Positions 11,997-23,169 of a stretch of 64,000 nucleotides of DNA are shown here, in pieces. The notes under the pieces are model-generated. The model ran no database searches. It had not been told where the DNA came from and saw only the letters and a program-made list of their open reading frames with translations. The stretch's first letter is position 1; every line of letters begins with the position of its first letter. This DNA comes from Heterohyrax brucei. Its lineage: Eukaryota; Chordata; Mammalia; Hyracoidea; Procaviidae. Where the stretch lies: assembly GCA_028571685.1 (NCBI GenBank), contig CM053143.1, positions 143,378,829-143,442,828 of the forward strand. The letters run 5' to 3'. The position numbers and the translations under genes are program-made.

Positions 11997-12537
11997 TGTG
12001 AGAGTTAAGATTATGTGTAAACTTGACTGGCCCATGATATTCCTTGTCTTGGCAATTATGTAATGATATAGTCATCTTTCATGCTGTGATCTGATAGTAA
12101 TGAATCAACTGTAAGGGGAGTTTCCTCCAGGGAGCAGCCTGACTCTAGCATGTGTAGATATTGTGGCATACCTCATCTGCTTGCTCTTCATCCTACCTCT
12201 GGCTTGTTACCAGCTTGCGCATCATCACCTGAGCTCTGGTTCTTGGAGCTTGAGCCAGCTGCCTGCCTTATTGCCTCCCAGTCTTGGGATTAGTTGTCCT
12301 TTGCAGCTTTTGAGCTAGCAGCCTGCTGTCTTACCTGCTGATCTTGGCTTTGTCCACCTCCACAGCCCATGTACCAGTGGCCTGTCCTCTCACCTACCAA
12401 TCTTGGGTTTCTTAGCTCCTGCACCTACATGAGTCAGGAGAAGCTTCCAGCCTGATAACTGACCTGTGAATTAAGACTTGTCAGCCCCTACAACCAAATG
12501 AGCTGTTTCTGCTCTCTAGAAAACACTGTCTAAGACA
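11997..12537 (+). mobile_element. LTR-like element inside the RTE copy
   Basis: A 541-bp insertion that begins TG and ends CA ('gtctaagaca'), flanked by GATAA (11992-11996) and GGTAA (12538-12542), an imperfect 5-bp duplication. RTE sequence is continuous across it. The terminal 'taagaca' resembles MaLR-type LTRs, but the body differs from the other LTR copies here and the family is unnamed. Confidence 0.6.
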
Positions 12538-12757
12538 GGTAACTTCCATATGTCTATAAGGTAGACCAGTTAATACAACCATTATTCGGATTTACACATC
12601 AACCACTAAGACCAAAAGTGAAGAAATTGAAGATTTTTTTATAAACTTTTATGGGCTGAATAAACATACATTAAGACACATTGATAATTACTTGTGGTTG
12701 GAATAGGAAAGATGAAACAAAGGAGAATCAGTAGTTGGAAAATACAGCCGTGGTGAT

Positions 12758-13251
12758 TGTCGTAGTCATCCAGTGCTGCTGTAACAGAGGGACCACAGAT
12801 GGATGGTTTGTAACAGAGAAGTTTATTCTCTCACAATCTAGTAGCTGCAAGTCTAAATACAGCCATCAGGTCCAGGTGAAGGCTTTCTCTGTGTAGGCTG
12901 TGGAGGAGGAAGATTCTTGCCATCACCCTTCCTTTGGTCTGGAAGCATCTCAGTGCAGAAATCTCAGGTCCAAGGGATGTACTCTTCTGGCACTGTTTTC
13001 TTGGTGCTATGAAGTCTCCAGGTCTCTCTTTTGCTTCTGTTTCTTATATCTCAAAAGAGATTGGTTTAAGACACTCTAATCTTTTATACCTTATCACTGT
13101 AACTGCTACTAATCCATCTTACTAAATCATAATGATAGTATTTACAACATATAGAGAAATTTCATCAAATGACATAATGGTGGGCAATCACAGTACTGGG
13201 GATCATGACTCAACCAAATTGATACATTTGGGGGGTGCATAATCCATGACA
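12758..13251 (-). mobile_element. MaLR/ERVL-like solo LTR inside the RTE copy, antisense
   Basis: A 494-bp insertion with TG...CA ends and an exact 5-bp duplication GTGAT (12753-12757 and 13252-13256). RTE sequence resumes immediately at 'gtgatagaaatgaca'. It is the antisense of the 47998-48496 type ('tttatatc/tcaaaagagattg' equivalents, ending 'aatccatgaca'). Confidence 0.82.
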
Positions 13252-14446
13252 GTGATAGAAATGACATTTGATATCACATAATAGAATTTTACAAAACCAA
13301 GAACTTCTTCATTGCAAATACCTTTCTTGACCAACACAAATGACAGCTGTACTCTTGGACCTCAGCAGATGGAATATACAGGAATCAAATTGGCTACGTT
13401 TGTGGAAAGAGATGATGGAGAAGCTTAATATCATCAGTCAGAACAAGGCAAAGGACCAACAGCCAAAGTATGACCTTGAGTATATCCTACCTGAATTTAG
13501 AGACCATCTTAAGAGTAGATTGGACACATTGAACACTAATGACTAAAGACCAGATGAGTTGTGGAATAACATAAAGGATATATATACATGAAGAAAGCAA
13601 AAATGTCATTAAAAAGGCAGAAAAGAAGAAAAGACCAAAATGGATGTCAAAAGAAACTCTGAAACTTGTTAAATGTAGAGTAGCTATAACAGAAGGAAAA
13701 AATGATGAAGTAAGAGTTGAATAGAAAATTTCAGAGGGCAGCTCTAGAAGTGAAATATTATAACAAAATGTGCAAAGACCTGAAATTAGAAAACCAAAAG
13801 GAAAAAAACACATCAGCATACCTCTGGCTTAAAGAACCGAAGAAAAAAATTCAAGCCTCAACTTGGCAATAGTGAAGGATTCTGCCAGGAAATTATTGAC
13901 TGATGTAAGAAGCATTGAAAGGCAGAGGGAATGTGCGGGAAGATTTGATTGATGGTTGTTCATTTCAGGAGGCAGTGTATGATCGAGAACCAGTGGTTAT
14001 AAAGGGAGAAGTCCAAGCTGCACTAACGGCAGGGGCATAAAACAAAACGGCAGGAATTAGCAGAAGATAATGAACTGCTTCAGCAAAAGGATTTACTGCT
14101 GGAAGTCCCCATTCCCTGGAGAAGAATATCAAGATTGGTAGAGTTGAGGGGCAGTGAAGAGAGGAAGACCTTCAGTGAGAAGGGTTAACACAGTGGATGC
14201 AGCATTGGGATGGTGTTTGTTCTGTTGTATGCAGAGTTGCTGTTTGTTGGAACTGATTCCATGTCACCTGACAACAGTGACAATCAGGCCATCCTGGAGA
14301 TCTCCGTAGACTTCCTTGAAAAATATTTTCTTAGCCTGGGAAGAATACAAGTGACTGTTGTATAGTTTGGAACTATCTGAAAATGGACAGTGAATTTTGT
14401 TGTGCTTAGTAAAACCCTGTCTCTTCCTTATCTTGTTCACAAAGGC

Positions 14447-14641
14447 TATGCCGTGGTTTTCCACCTTTAGCATGCATCAAAATTACTTTAAGGGCTTGCA
14501 CCAAAATAAATTCCCTGTCCCCACCTCCACCAGAGTTTCTAATTTTTCAGGTCTGGAGTGGAGAGCAAGAATTTACATTCTGATAAGCTTTTAGGCAGTT
14601 GTGGTGGTGTTGGTTCAAGAACCGTACTTTGAGAACCACTG
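14447..14641 (+). mobile_element. MER5A-like hAT-Charlie MITE
   Basis: It shows 'ccacctttagcatgcatcaa', 'ccagagtttctaatttttca' and terminal 'actttgagaaccact', the usual landmarks of the ancient non-autonomous element MER5A. Confidence 0.65.
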
Positions 14642-14649
14642 AACTGAGA

Positions 14650-15983
14650 ATCCAGTCATACTTAGCATCAACTAAGACATATCTCACTTTAAGTATCAAG
14701 TAGGTATTTTGTACTCAAAGTTAAGCTGTGAGATTCTAATAAATTCTGATATAATGATAAATTCTTGTTTATTTCCTTCTGCTTCCTTCCTCATCTTGTA
14801 CATTTCTTGTGGGCAGGGAGTCTTGATTGTCTTTGTATCCAGTACCTGGTTTCTTCCTTGTATGTGTTAGGCAGTTGGTCAGTGTTCATCAGGTGTGAAT
14901 GAAAGAACAGGGTATGAGAATGGCATAGTCATCTTCCAAGTCTGCTGCCTCTCTGTTAGGTACTCTGTGAGGCTTCTGGACTGTTAAACTAGATTTGAAT
15001 TTAGCTAATGAAAACATAAAAATCCCACCAAGAACTGCATCTTTAAGACCCATATACAGATTTTGTTTTTAAAGTTATTTCTGAATTTGGTTTTGTCATC
15101 GCCATGCAGCCTTTTGTGTTGCTTGGCACCTCTGTGACCCCATTGTTCATACATGTGCTGGAGGTGATGATATTGCCGACTTCAGAGTTGTCTAAATACT
15201 AGCTAACATGTAAAGTTGTTAAAACAGTGCTTAAAATTTGGTAAATGTTACATATGTGCTGCCTGTGGGGTGACAACATGGGTATTTATTCACAAACAAT
15301 ATTGTATTAAAAGTTGAACTCTTCAGGAAAGTTTTTCTGATTGGGATTAAAATGGAACATAAAATGAATTAAGTTAAAACAAAGGAACACATAGAGATCA
15401 TGGCAGTTACTGACTTGGTTTGCCTATGTAAATAATATGTTTTAATGTATAGCTGCAGGGATAAATATTGAAGTCATTTTAACAAGATGCAACAGTTTAG
15501 TGGCATAAGCATGAGGAAATTTGTAGTTCAGGAGGGTAGGTAGGTGGCTGTGTTTTTATCTATTCACCCAGGGAGCTGGGTGAGAAAGTTGGACAGCTTT
15601 CTGTTGCCTTTGACATAGACTTTCTAGTACTGCTCTAGACGTCATCATTTCTAGCATATGCGAAAGGTAGAGCATAAAGGTATGTTCCTAAAATGCTTTA
15701 AGGCACAAATGACTTAGGCTTACATTTCATTTGCCAAAATTTGGTCCCATGGCTGTGCCTAGCTAAAGCAGTGACTGTGAGATGTACTCTTGGAGCAGAG
15801 CAGGGGAGAATATTAATATTTCTGTGTAACTGAAGTAATACATGTTTAAAATCAAAGAAGTTGATTGTGCAGGATGAATTGACCCTGCTGTGATGTACTC
15901 CGTCTTAGAGTCGTTGTTGGGGGAGAGAGGGAACTCTGGCCAATATGAGAAGATGTAAATACTTTATTTGGGTTTTATTTTAG
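14650..15983. other. NFXL1 intron, no recognised feature
   Basis: Intronic DNA up to the acceptor TTTTAG at 15983. No exon or named repeat was seen. Confidence 0.45.
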
Positions 15984-16088
15984 CTACCTTGTGGTCACAG
16001 ATGCAAAGAGATGTGCCATCCTGGTGGATGTCCTTTTAATTGCAATCAGAAGGTAAAACTTAGATGTCCTTGCAAGAGAATAAAAAAG
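15984..16088 (+). CDS. NFXL1: NFXL1 exon (fourth from last): final NFX1-type finger
   Basis: A frame-0 exon of 35 codons, [20 protein letters not shown] through [22 protein letters not shown]-x3-CHPG-x-C is the diagnostic core of the NFX1-type zinc finger. Acceptor TTTTAG, donor AAG|GTAAAT. With the preceding exon it completes the last recognisable finger before the coiled region. Confidence 0.96.
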
Positions 16089-17639
16089 GTAAATATTTTA
16101 AGTTATTGAAAGTAGTTCTCTATGTAAAAAAATTAGTTTTTTGTTTTTCGTTTTTTTGGTCTGTATATTTTGGTTATAATCTTTGGCTTTATTTCTTTTA
16201 AGGTCCTTTTTCTTAGAATGTTTTTTATTACTGTTAAAATTAGAATATCTTTCTGTAAGTGTTTATTCTAAAATTAGCTTTGGCAGTTTGATAGTAAAAG
16301 GTTGTTTTGTGTTGCAGATAAGTTCATTGCTGCTTTTTGGATAGAATTAATGTGCTCTCTAGATTTGGGTTCTTTGAAGTTGCACCCAGTATGAGTGATG
16401 AAGGGAGTTTTAGGTAAATGGTCTGGGATTAACCTTTGTTACTTCTATTTGTGAAACTTTTTTCGCTGTCATGATCATCTCATGAAAATGTTGCTTTACA
16501 AAAGGACCTTGTATGTACAGCTCTACAACTTTCAAACTCAATTAACTTTAGGATGAAATAGTGGTAACGGAGGAGTAGAAAGACAAAAACTAACGATTGG
16601 AAGGCTGTTGGAGATCAACTGTATGCTGTTCAACAAAACTTACATTGAAAGGAGTCTCACTAAACCCCCAGATGCCAGTGTCCTGATGGTCATTTTAATT
16701 CTTGTTTTCTTGGACTTTGCTCTTGAGAGTGCCGACTCCTTTACAACAGCTTCATTCCTGGGTCTCTGGCTTACCGTATTCACAGCTGTAACTGCTTTTT
16801 CCTTCACATTCCTATGGGCATTCCCTAAATTGTGTCATCTCCAGTTTCTTCTCTTTAATTTCTTAGTGGACTCACTCTCTCATGCATCGATTCATCAGTA
16901 TGTATTCAGTATCTTTTATAAGTGCTTTGTGTTTCATTTATTTTTTTTTGGTTCCCAGTGTGATTTTCTAGGTAGGTAACTTTTGAATTTAAATTTGTAG
17001 GTCTGACTTCTTCTAGAGTTGAATCCATAAATTATATGTACTTAAATTGGACCACTGTACATGAAAATCAATACTTAGTCAAGCCACTACGTGAGAAAAT
17101 GTCTTATAGGGCTTTCTCTCATCTCATGTCGTCACCCAACAGTTAGACTGCACAATCGCAGTTTGCTACCCATTAGGGCATCTAGCTCCTTCTAGTCTCT
17201 GGCTGCAGCTTCAGAACTGGTTTCCTTTTCTCCAGTCATGCTACTTTTCTAGTTGAGATTCTTCTGGAAAAAGATATGTATTCTGTAAGAAATATTTATG
17301 TATATTCAAACTTGGCATATAAGAGAATCTGATGACACCTTTGCCTCCTTATCCAGTCTCGTGCTTTTGCATCTATCTCTGTTAATCTGTCACTTAAAGT
17401 ATCCTAATGTACATGACGTACTCCCCCTTCTTCAGTGGACATGTATACATTTCTTCTTCTGTGTGATATACATTGTCTTTTCCTTTACCCCTTTGATATT
17501 AAGAGCCCTGCCTGTTATCCACTGCAAACATTTCTTCTTCTGTGAGGGTCTTTCTTGACTCCCTTCAGAAGATGTAGGTGATCCTTTTTTTTTAGCTTTC
17601 ATTGTACTAAGTTCATAGCTTTGCGATCTGTGTCTGTAA
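16089..17639. other. NFXL1 intron, no recognised feature
   Basis: AT-rich intronic DNA. A 123-codon open frame at 16608-16979 is hydrophobic and has no splice context or recognisable domain; I treat it as chance. Confidence 0.45.
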
Positions 17640-17730
17640 CTTTGTTTCCTCATCTTTAAAATGGAGTTCCTACATAGATTTGTTGGAAGGAATAAAGTAC
17701 ATAATGCATATATAGCTCAGTGATTGCTAT
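17640..17730 (+). repeat. MIR-like SINE fragment
   Basis: 'tttcctcatctttaaaatgg' is the conserved MIR core, followed by a diverged MIR-like 3' part. Confidence 0.5.
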
Positions 17731-17746
17731 TACCTAATAAGTAACC

Positions 17747-17945
17747 ACCAGTTACTGTCCAGTTGACTTGGGCTTGTGGCAGCCCCATGTGTTCACAGTG
17801 GAACTGTGCTCTTTAGGGTTTGCAGTGCTGGTTTTTCAGAAGTAGGTAGCTAGACCTTTCTCTCCAAGTGCCGCAGGATGGACTTGAACGTCTAACGTTT
17901 CAGTTAGTAACTGAGCACGCTAACCATTTGTGTTATCCAGGTGAC
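17747..17945 (-). mobile_element. AfroSINE, antisense
   Basis: Diverged antisense copy of the long subfamily: 'gaagtaggtagctagacctt', then 'gaacgtctaacgtttcagtt', 'ctaaccatttgtgttatcca'. Confidence 0.7.
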
Positions 17946-17949
17946 CCGT

Positions 17950-19094
17950 GCTTAACAGAGTAGCTGCTGTTTTTATACTAGTTAACGCTTACTGAATCAT
18001 TTACAAGTTACCTTCCTGTTAACACTATTTTCCTTATTGTGTCCCCTGCTCGTAGCACAGTGCTTAGCATGTACCGTATACTCTGTAATTACTTTTGGAA
18101 TGAGAAAAGACATGGTTCTTCAGACTGATAGACTTAATGCCAGTAAACACACAATGTGCATTTTTGTTTCTAATGTTTGTTCATGTTATTTTTTTAACCT
18201 AAATAGACTATTTTTAAAGGACAAGATTATGTTTGTCACCATTTTTAGTAAAAAATGAGGAAACCTAATCTAATTGATCAAATGCAGTCCCATAAAATGC
18301 TTTCACTTGGAGTAGATGCACTTCTCACTTCCTGTCCCCAAATGAGATCATACCCACAGGTATAGGAGTGAGGATTTACAACACGTGATTTTGGGGGACA
18401 CAGTCAACAGTAGTAAAAGAACAATAAAGCAAAGTATAAGACTATTTAAAGTAAGGACTGCTGTTCTGTTCAACTCAGCAGGTCGTTATTATACCGGGCA
18501 CGAACACTGGTCATAATATTGATAGCAGGTCGTCGAGAAAGTTAATTTTCAATTATTTCAGTAAGGGGACAGAGAAGTACAAACATAGTTTTACAGTGAT
18601 TTTCATCTAAACTTAAAACAAGTTTAATAATTCAGAAGAAACTGTAACTTTCCAGATAACTATAGAATTGCATTGAAAAGATAACCAGCTATATGTGGCT
18701 ATTAGAGTTTGAATTTTAACAAATTTAACATTAAATAATTTTTATAAAATGAGTTTTTCCGTCTTGATCATCATTGCTGTAGAACACTTTATTCCCTGGA
18801 TGCTTTAAAAGAGTAAAAAGTATAAACAATGAAAATTAAATTTTCAGCTAAACTGATAATGGCAGGTAGTAAATAATTATTAAATAAGTTTCAATTTTAT
18901 GGTACTTTCTTTTGCAATTAATAGAAAATAAACATCATTTGAACCAAGACATTTGATGCTTACAGCCTTTTCATTATTACATATTAACAAACATGACTAT
19001 TAAATAAGTTAAGGAGCTTTTGCTTCTTTAATAGCATACGGTTAGGAGTGTGAGAGAGTTATATTTTTAAATCTGAAATTTGGATTATTTGTAG
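17950..19094. other. NFXL1 intron, no recognised feature
   Basis: Intronic DNA. A short segment near 18350-18410 ('gaggatttacaacacgtgat', 'gggggacacagtcaacag') looks like a diverged antisense LTR end of the type at 12758-13251, but it is too short to delimit. Confidence 0.4.
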
Positions 19095-19181
19095 GATTTG
19101 CAGTGCAGTAAGGTACGTGAGAATCAGATTTCAATAGAATGTGATGCAACATGCAAGGAAATGAAGCGGAAAGCGTCAGAG
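19095..19181 (+). CDS. NFXL1: NFXL1 exon (third from last)
   Basis: A frame-0 exon of 29 codons, [20 protein letters not shown] followed by KEMKRKASE. It carries the last Cys residues of the zinc-finger region and starts the charged helical stretch. Acceptor TTTGTAG, donor GAG|GTACTG. Confidence 0.95.
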
Positions 19182-19225
19182 GTACTGTCTCGCCAAATAC
19201 CATTTTTAATGCACTAATGGCACTT

Positions 19226-19387
19226 AGAAACCCTGGTGGTATAGTGGGTTAAGTGCTACATCTGCTAACCAAAGGGTCAACAGTTCAAGTCTACCAGGTG
19301 TTCCTTGGAAACTCCACGGGGCAGTTCTACTCCGACCGCTGGGGTTGCTACGAAGTCGGACCCAACTTGACGACCGCAGCGGGTTAA
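19226..19387 (+). mobile_element. AfroSINE
   Basis: Sense copy 45 bases past the 19181 donor: 'aaaccctggtggtatagtgg', 'gtgctacatctgctaaccaa', 'ttccttggaaactccacggg' and a tail 'ggttgctacgaagtcggacc'. Confidence 0.9.
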
Positions 19388-20143
19388 TGGCATTTTACTG
19401 TTACGTGGGAATTAATGTTTACTCATTACAAGCATAACTTGAAATTCATCTTTTTGCTTTTGTAACAAAAGCCTAGTTTTATAGGCTTATTTTGAGTCTT
19501 TGATATGGTTTTTATTGCCTGGCTGTCCGTCCCCTATACTAGTTTTAGTGTATGTACTGTGGGGAATAGTTGTCAATCATAATGTTAGCCAAGCTTTTTG
19601 AAAATTAGATTGAAATAATAGAAGATTTTGTGATTCTTTGCTGTGTGGGTTATCTTCAGTCTCACTGTTTCCTTCTGTCAAACCATTCAATGAATAAACT
19701 CTTGATTTTGTTTGAAACTAAGGACTCCCTTCAAATAAGACATGAAGGGTAAATGATCAGTCTCCTCTCAAGAGAAAACAATGGTATTTAGTAATTGACT
19801 AAAAATTCTCAATGTGGTAACTCAGGAAAAATTAATCTAGTTTTAAAAAAGTATTTCACTTTACAGTGTTGTAACTCTTTGAATTGTGATCTGGCATTTG
19901 TTGATCATAGATGTTAAGCAGAAATATTTATGTAAGGCTATATAATGCCTCTCTCCACACTAAATGTACTAGATAGTGCCTTGGTAACATTTCTGGGTAT
20001 AACATTTTAATTTCTTTAAATAATTTCAGTGTAGAGCTCTCAAACATTGTTATGGTTAGGGGAGAGTGGGTGGGGATATGTTAAAATGCTATGTAAAATT
20101 TGATAGTTAGAAGGTTAATTTACTTTTAAATGTATATAAACAG

Positions 20144-20197
20144 ATAAAAGAAGCTGAGGCCAAAGCTGCTTTTGAAGAGGAAAAACGAAGACAACAG
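20144..20197 (+). CDS. NFXL1: NFXL1 exon (second from last): coiled-coil segment
   Basis: Eighteen codons, IKEAEAKAAFEEEKRRQQ, frame 0. The Glu/Lys/Ala composition continues the helix begun in the preceding exon and is likely a short coiled coil. Acceptor AAACAG, donor CAG|GTAACT. The following intron is 10.6 kb because of a 7.3 kb L1. Confidence 0.94.
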
Positions 20198-20614
20198 GTA
20201 ACTAAGCATCACATCCAGATTTATATGTCTTGGTCACTGTTAAACTTTTGTGCAAACAGGTGTATTCCAAGTACAAACTAGGGGGCTAGTCAACCCTAAT
20301 CTGAACTGAAATTAACATAAATTATTTAAAACAGAAAGCCATTCACTTCTTCCAGATCTCATGTATTCTCAGGTTTTTGTATATTCTGATTTGCTTCCTC
20401 ACCAGTTGTATCCATTCTCCAGCCATAAAAGTCTGAACTCTTTTTTGAGGGTGGTGGTAGTAGTAGTGGTGGGTGAAGGGAACAGCATTTAGTTCATGGT
20501 GTCTTTTGGAGTCCGTGTTCTCACTCATCTGTAAATACTTCAGTTCTCTTTTACTGAGTTGGAGACTATCTGCAGCACATATGCACTGTTTGCTAGTCAA
20601 TAAACTGAAATAAA

Positions 20615-20818
20615 ACTAGTTGACTTCAAGTTGATTTCAACTCACGGCCATCCTGTGTTGCAGACTAGAGCTGTGATCTGTTGAGTTTTCACAGCTGTGA
20701 GCTTTTGGAGGCAGATATCTAGGCCTCTCTTTTTTCAAGGTACCTTGTAGTACGTTTGAAGTGCTGGCCTTTTGGTTAGTAGTTGAATGCTTAACCATTT
20801 GTGTCACCTAAGGACTCC
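20615..20818 (-). mobile_element. AfroSINE, antisense
   Basis: Antisense copy: 'caagttgatttcaactcacg', 'ggaggcagatatctaggcct', 'ctggccttttggttagtagt', 'taaccatttgtgtcacctaa'. Confidence 0.8.
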
Positions 20819-21015
20819 TAACAAGCCAATTCATTTGTCATAATAATACATAGTCCTTATTTCCCCATTGGATTCAGTAATTCAGGGTTGTTATCTGTTC
20901 CTCATTATTACTTGGGTAACAATTACATTCCTGATCCTACTTTTTTTCTTCAAGATACTGTGTTGATCATACACTCCAGAGAGTGGTTAAACTTACTACT
21001 TAAAAAAAAAAAAAA

Positions 21016-21162
21016 TCTGTTGCCATCAAGTCACTTCTGGCGTAGTGACCTGATAGGACGTAGAAGAACCTCATACAGTTTCCAGGAAGTGGCTGGTAGA
21101 TACAAGCTGCCAACCTTTTGTTTAGCAGTCATAGCTCCTAACCATTGGGCCACTGGGGCTCT
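21016..21162 (-). mobile_element. AfroSINE, antisense
   Basis: Antisense copy: 'tgttgccatcaagtcacttc', 'tacagtttccaggaagtggc', 'ccaaccttttgtttagcagt', 'taaccattgggccactgggg'. Preceded by a short poly-A run on the + strand. Confidence 0.82.
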
Positions 21163-21393
21163 AGTAACTTGCTCATAGTGATGTATCCTGTTTGTCATTT
21201 CTAGATGCTTTATGGTTATCAAGCATGCTGTGTTATATGATAAACTATTACTTGTATGAATGAGGAAACTGAAATGGTTGTATTACTTGAAGGGAGGATA
21301 TTGGGAAGAATTCATGTAGCCAACATGACATCAGATATTTTATGATTCTGTAAAATTGACTGATATCCCAAAAATAAGTTATTGGAACTAGTA

Positions 21394-22047
21394 CAGTTGG
21401 CCTTCCATATCCATGGGTTCTGCATCAGTGGACACAAGCCAACACAGATAAAAAATATGTTTTTTTAAAAGTTCCAAAAAGTAAAACTTGAATTAGCCAC
21501 TCGTAAGGCACTATGCTGAATCCATGAGAATAGGCGTGATGCATAGGCGTACCCTGCCGTAGCCCCCTGCCACTTCATGGATCCTCAGTCCCTGACCAGC
21601 ACTTGTTTTGAGCACGTACCCTTTGTTTCTGCAAAAAAAAAAAAAAAGGCTTGTAAAAAGCAGTTACGTGTTCAAAATAGTCTATCAAAGGCTAATATGA
21701 GAGGGTTGAGGAGAGTGAGGGGAAGGAGTCTCAGACTAGTAACGGGTGGCTGACATGCGGGTTAAAGCACTACAGTCTCCAGGAGAACTCATGAGACTAG
21801 AGAGGAGAAAGACTGCTCTAGAAGAGGTCTTCAGTTGTGATGAAACAGCTGTTCACATAGCCTCTGCATTATATTAGGTATTATAAGTAGTCTACAGATG
21901 ATCTAAAGAATACAGGAGAATGTATGTAGATTGTATGCAAATACTGCACCATTGTATATAAGAGAGTTGAGTGTATGAGGATTTTGGTATCGGTAGGTGT
22001 GGAGGGGGTCCTGGAACCAATCCCCTGTGGATACCAAGGGACAACCA
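21394..22047. mobile_element. Tigger-like DNA transposon remnant
   Basis: About 650 bp bounded by inverted repeats: left 'cagttggccttccatatcca', right 'gtggataccaagggacaacc'. TA dinucleotides lie at both ends (21392-21393 and about 22048-22049), as expected for pogo/Tigger elements. I find no transposase frame, so this is a non-autonomous copy. Confidence 0.75.
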
Positions 22048-23169
22048 TATAGTAAAACGCGGGTTCTGTGGAAATCCTGGGAGAATAAATTGTGAAAATT
22101 AATTTAGGGTGTCCCCATTCCCCCTCTATAAACTGTTATAAATGGAAGTCTTTTTTTTATTGATTGAATGAAAATGTACATTCCCATATAAATTTGCATA
22201 CCCATCTATATGCAGCTCCCACTACTCTCCCTGCCTGCTGACAGCACACTCCTCCTCTCTGCTCCATACGTGTCTTATCCTTCCAGCAGTCTCTATCCCC
22301 TCCTCTCCACCCACTCCCCTTCGTCTAGTAAGAGGTCAGCAGGACAACATCCTATAGATGCATAGAACCATAAAGTGCACACATGATATGGTCACTGTGT
22401 GTCACCAAGTCCAATCCATTCCTGTCTGAAGAGTTGACTTCCATTATGATTTATGGACAGGGGCAGCATCAGGGCCAGGGGCCACGCTCCCAGGGGAACT
22501 CCGAGGCCCCGTGACCATCAAAAACAGTCTTTTAGTGGAGCTCTCAGGGTACACACCTTTTCATTCTTGTGTTGCCAGTAAGACTTAATTTTGTAAGCTC
22601 CATCACGGCTATCACAGGTGGTGGCTGGGCACCATCCAGTTCTTCCGGTCACAAGTCAATGTAGACACCCAATCATGTGGGTCTCTCTGTCTTCTGGGTT
22701 CTCTTTGCTCCATGTTGTTTTGGTCTGTGGCGGTCATCCGTTCCTGCTGCATTGGGACCATTTGCTGTACCCTCAGATGGCAGCTTGGCAGCTTTTAAGA
22801 CCCCAGATGGCACTCACCAATGTGGGGTACAGAAGGCTCTCTTTATAAAACACTAGTTGTGCCAGTTGGCCTCGATTCCCTCTGAGAACATGGTCCCTGG
22901 CCCCCCGCCCCAGGTACTCTGTCTTTGCAATATTCCGTTAAGATGAGAGGAGTAATCATGTTATATTGAAGTCCAGTTAATATTGATCTTCTTTCTAAAG
23001 TGTACTGTCACAGATTTCACCCGACCAAATTTGTATCAACTATCTAGTCTAAACCCTCCACCCCTTGCCCTCTCTCCCTCCCAACCCTTGCAGCCGTCAA
23101 AGATTGTCTTTTCTTCTATGAATGAGTCTCTTTTTAAGTTCTTATCGTAGGGTTCTCATACAGTATTTG

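Larger units (their letters stand above)
11343..14283 (+). mobile_element. RTE LINE, long but internally deleted and interrupted
   Basis: It starts with the RTE 5' leader ('gctgtgatgttggaagctgt', 'gtcacccatggtggatagg'), continues into the apurinic endonuclease region (about 11750-11996, 12543-12757, 13252-13350) and the linker (13400-14000). At about 14095 it jumps directly to the 3' end ('ccctggagaagaatatcaag'), so the RT catalytic core is missing. Two LTR-type elements interrupt it at 11997-12537 and 12758-13251. Multiple frameshifts make it inactive. Confidence 0.85.

Noticed and set aside
16608..16979. A 123-codon hydrophobic open frame in an NFXL1 intron
   Set aside because: Low complexity, T-rich coding strand, no domain, no splice sites or promoter; best explained as chance.
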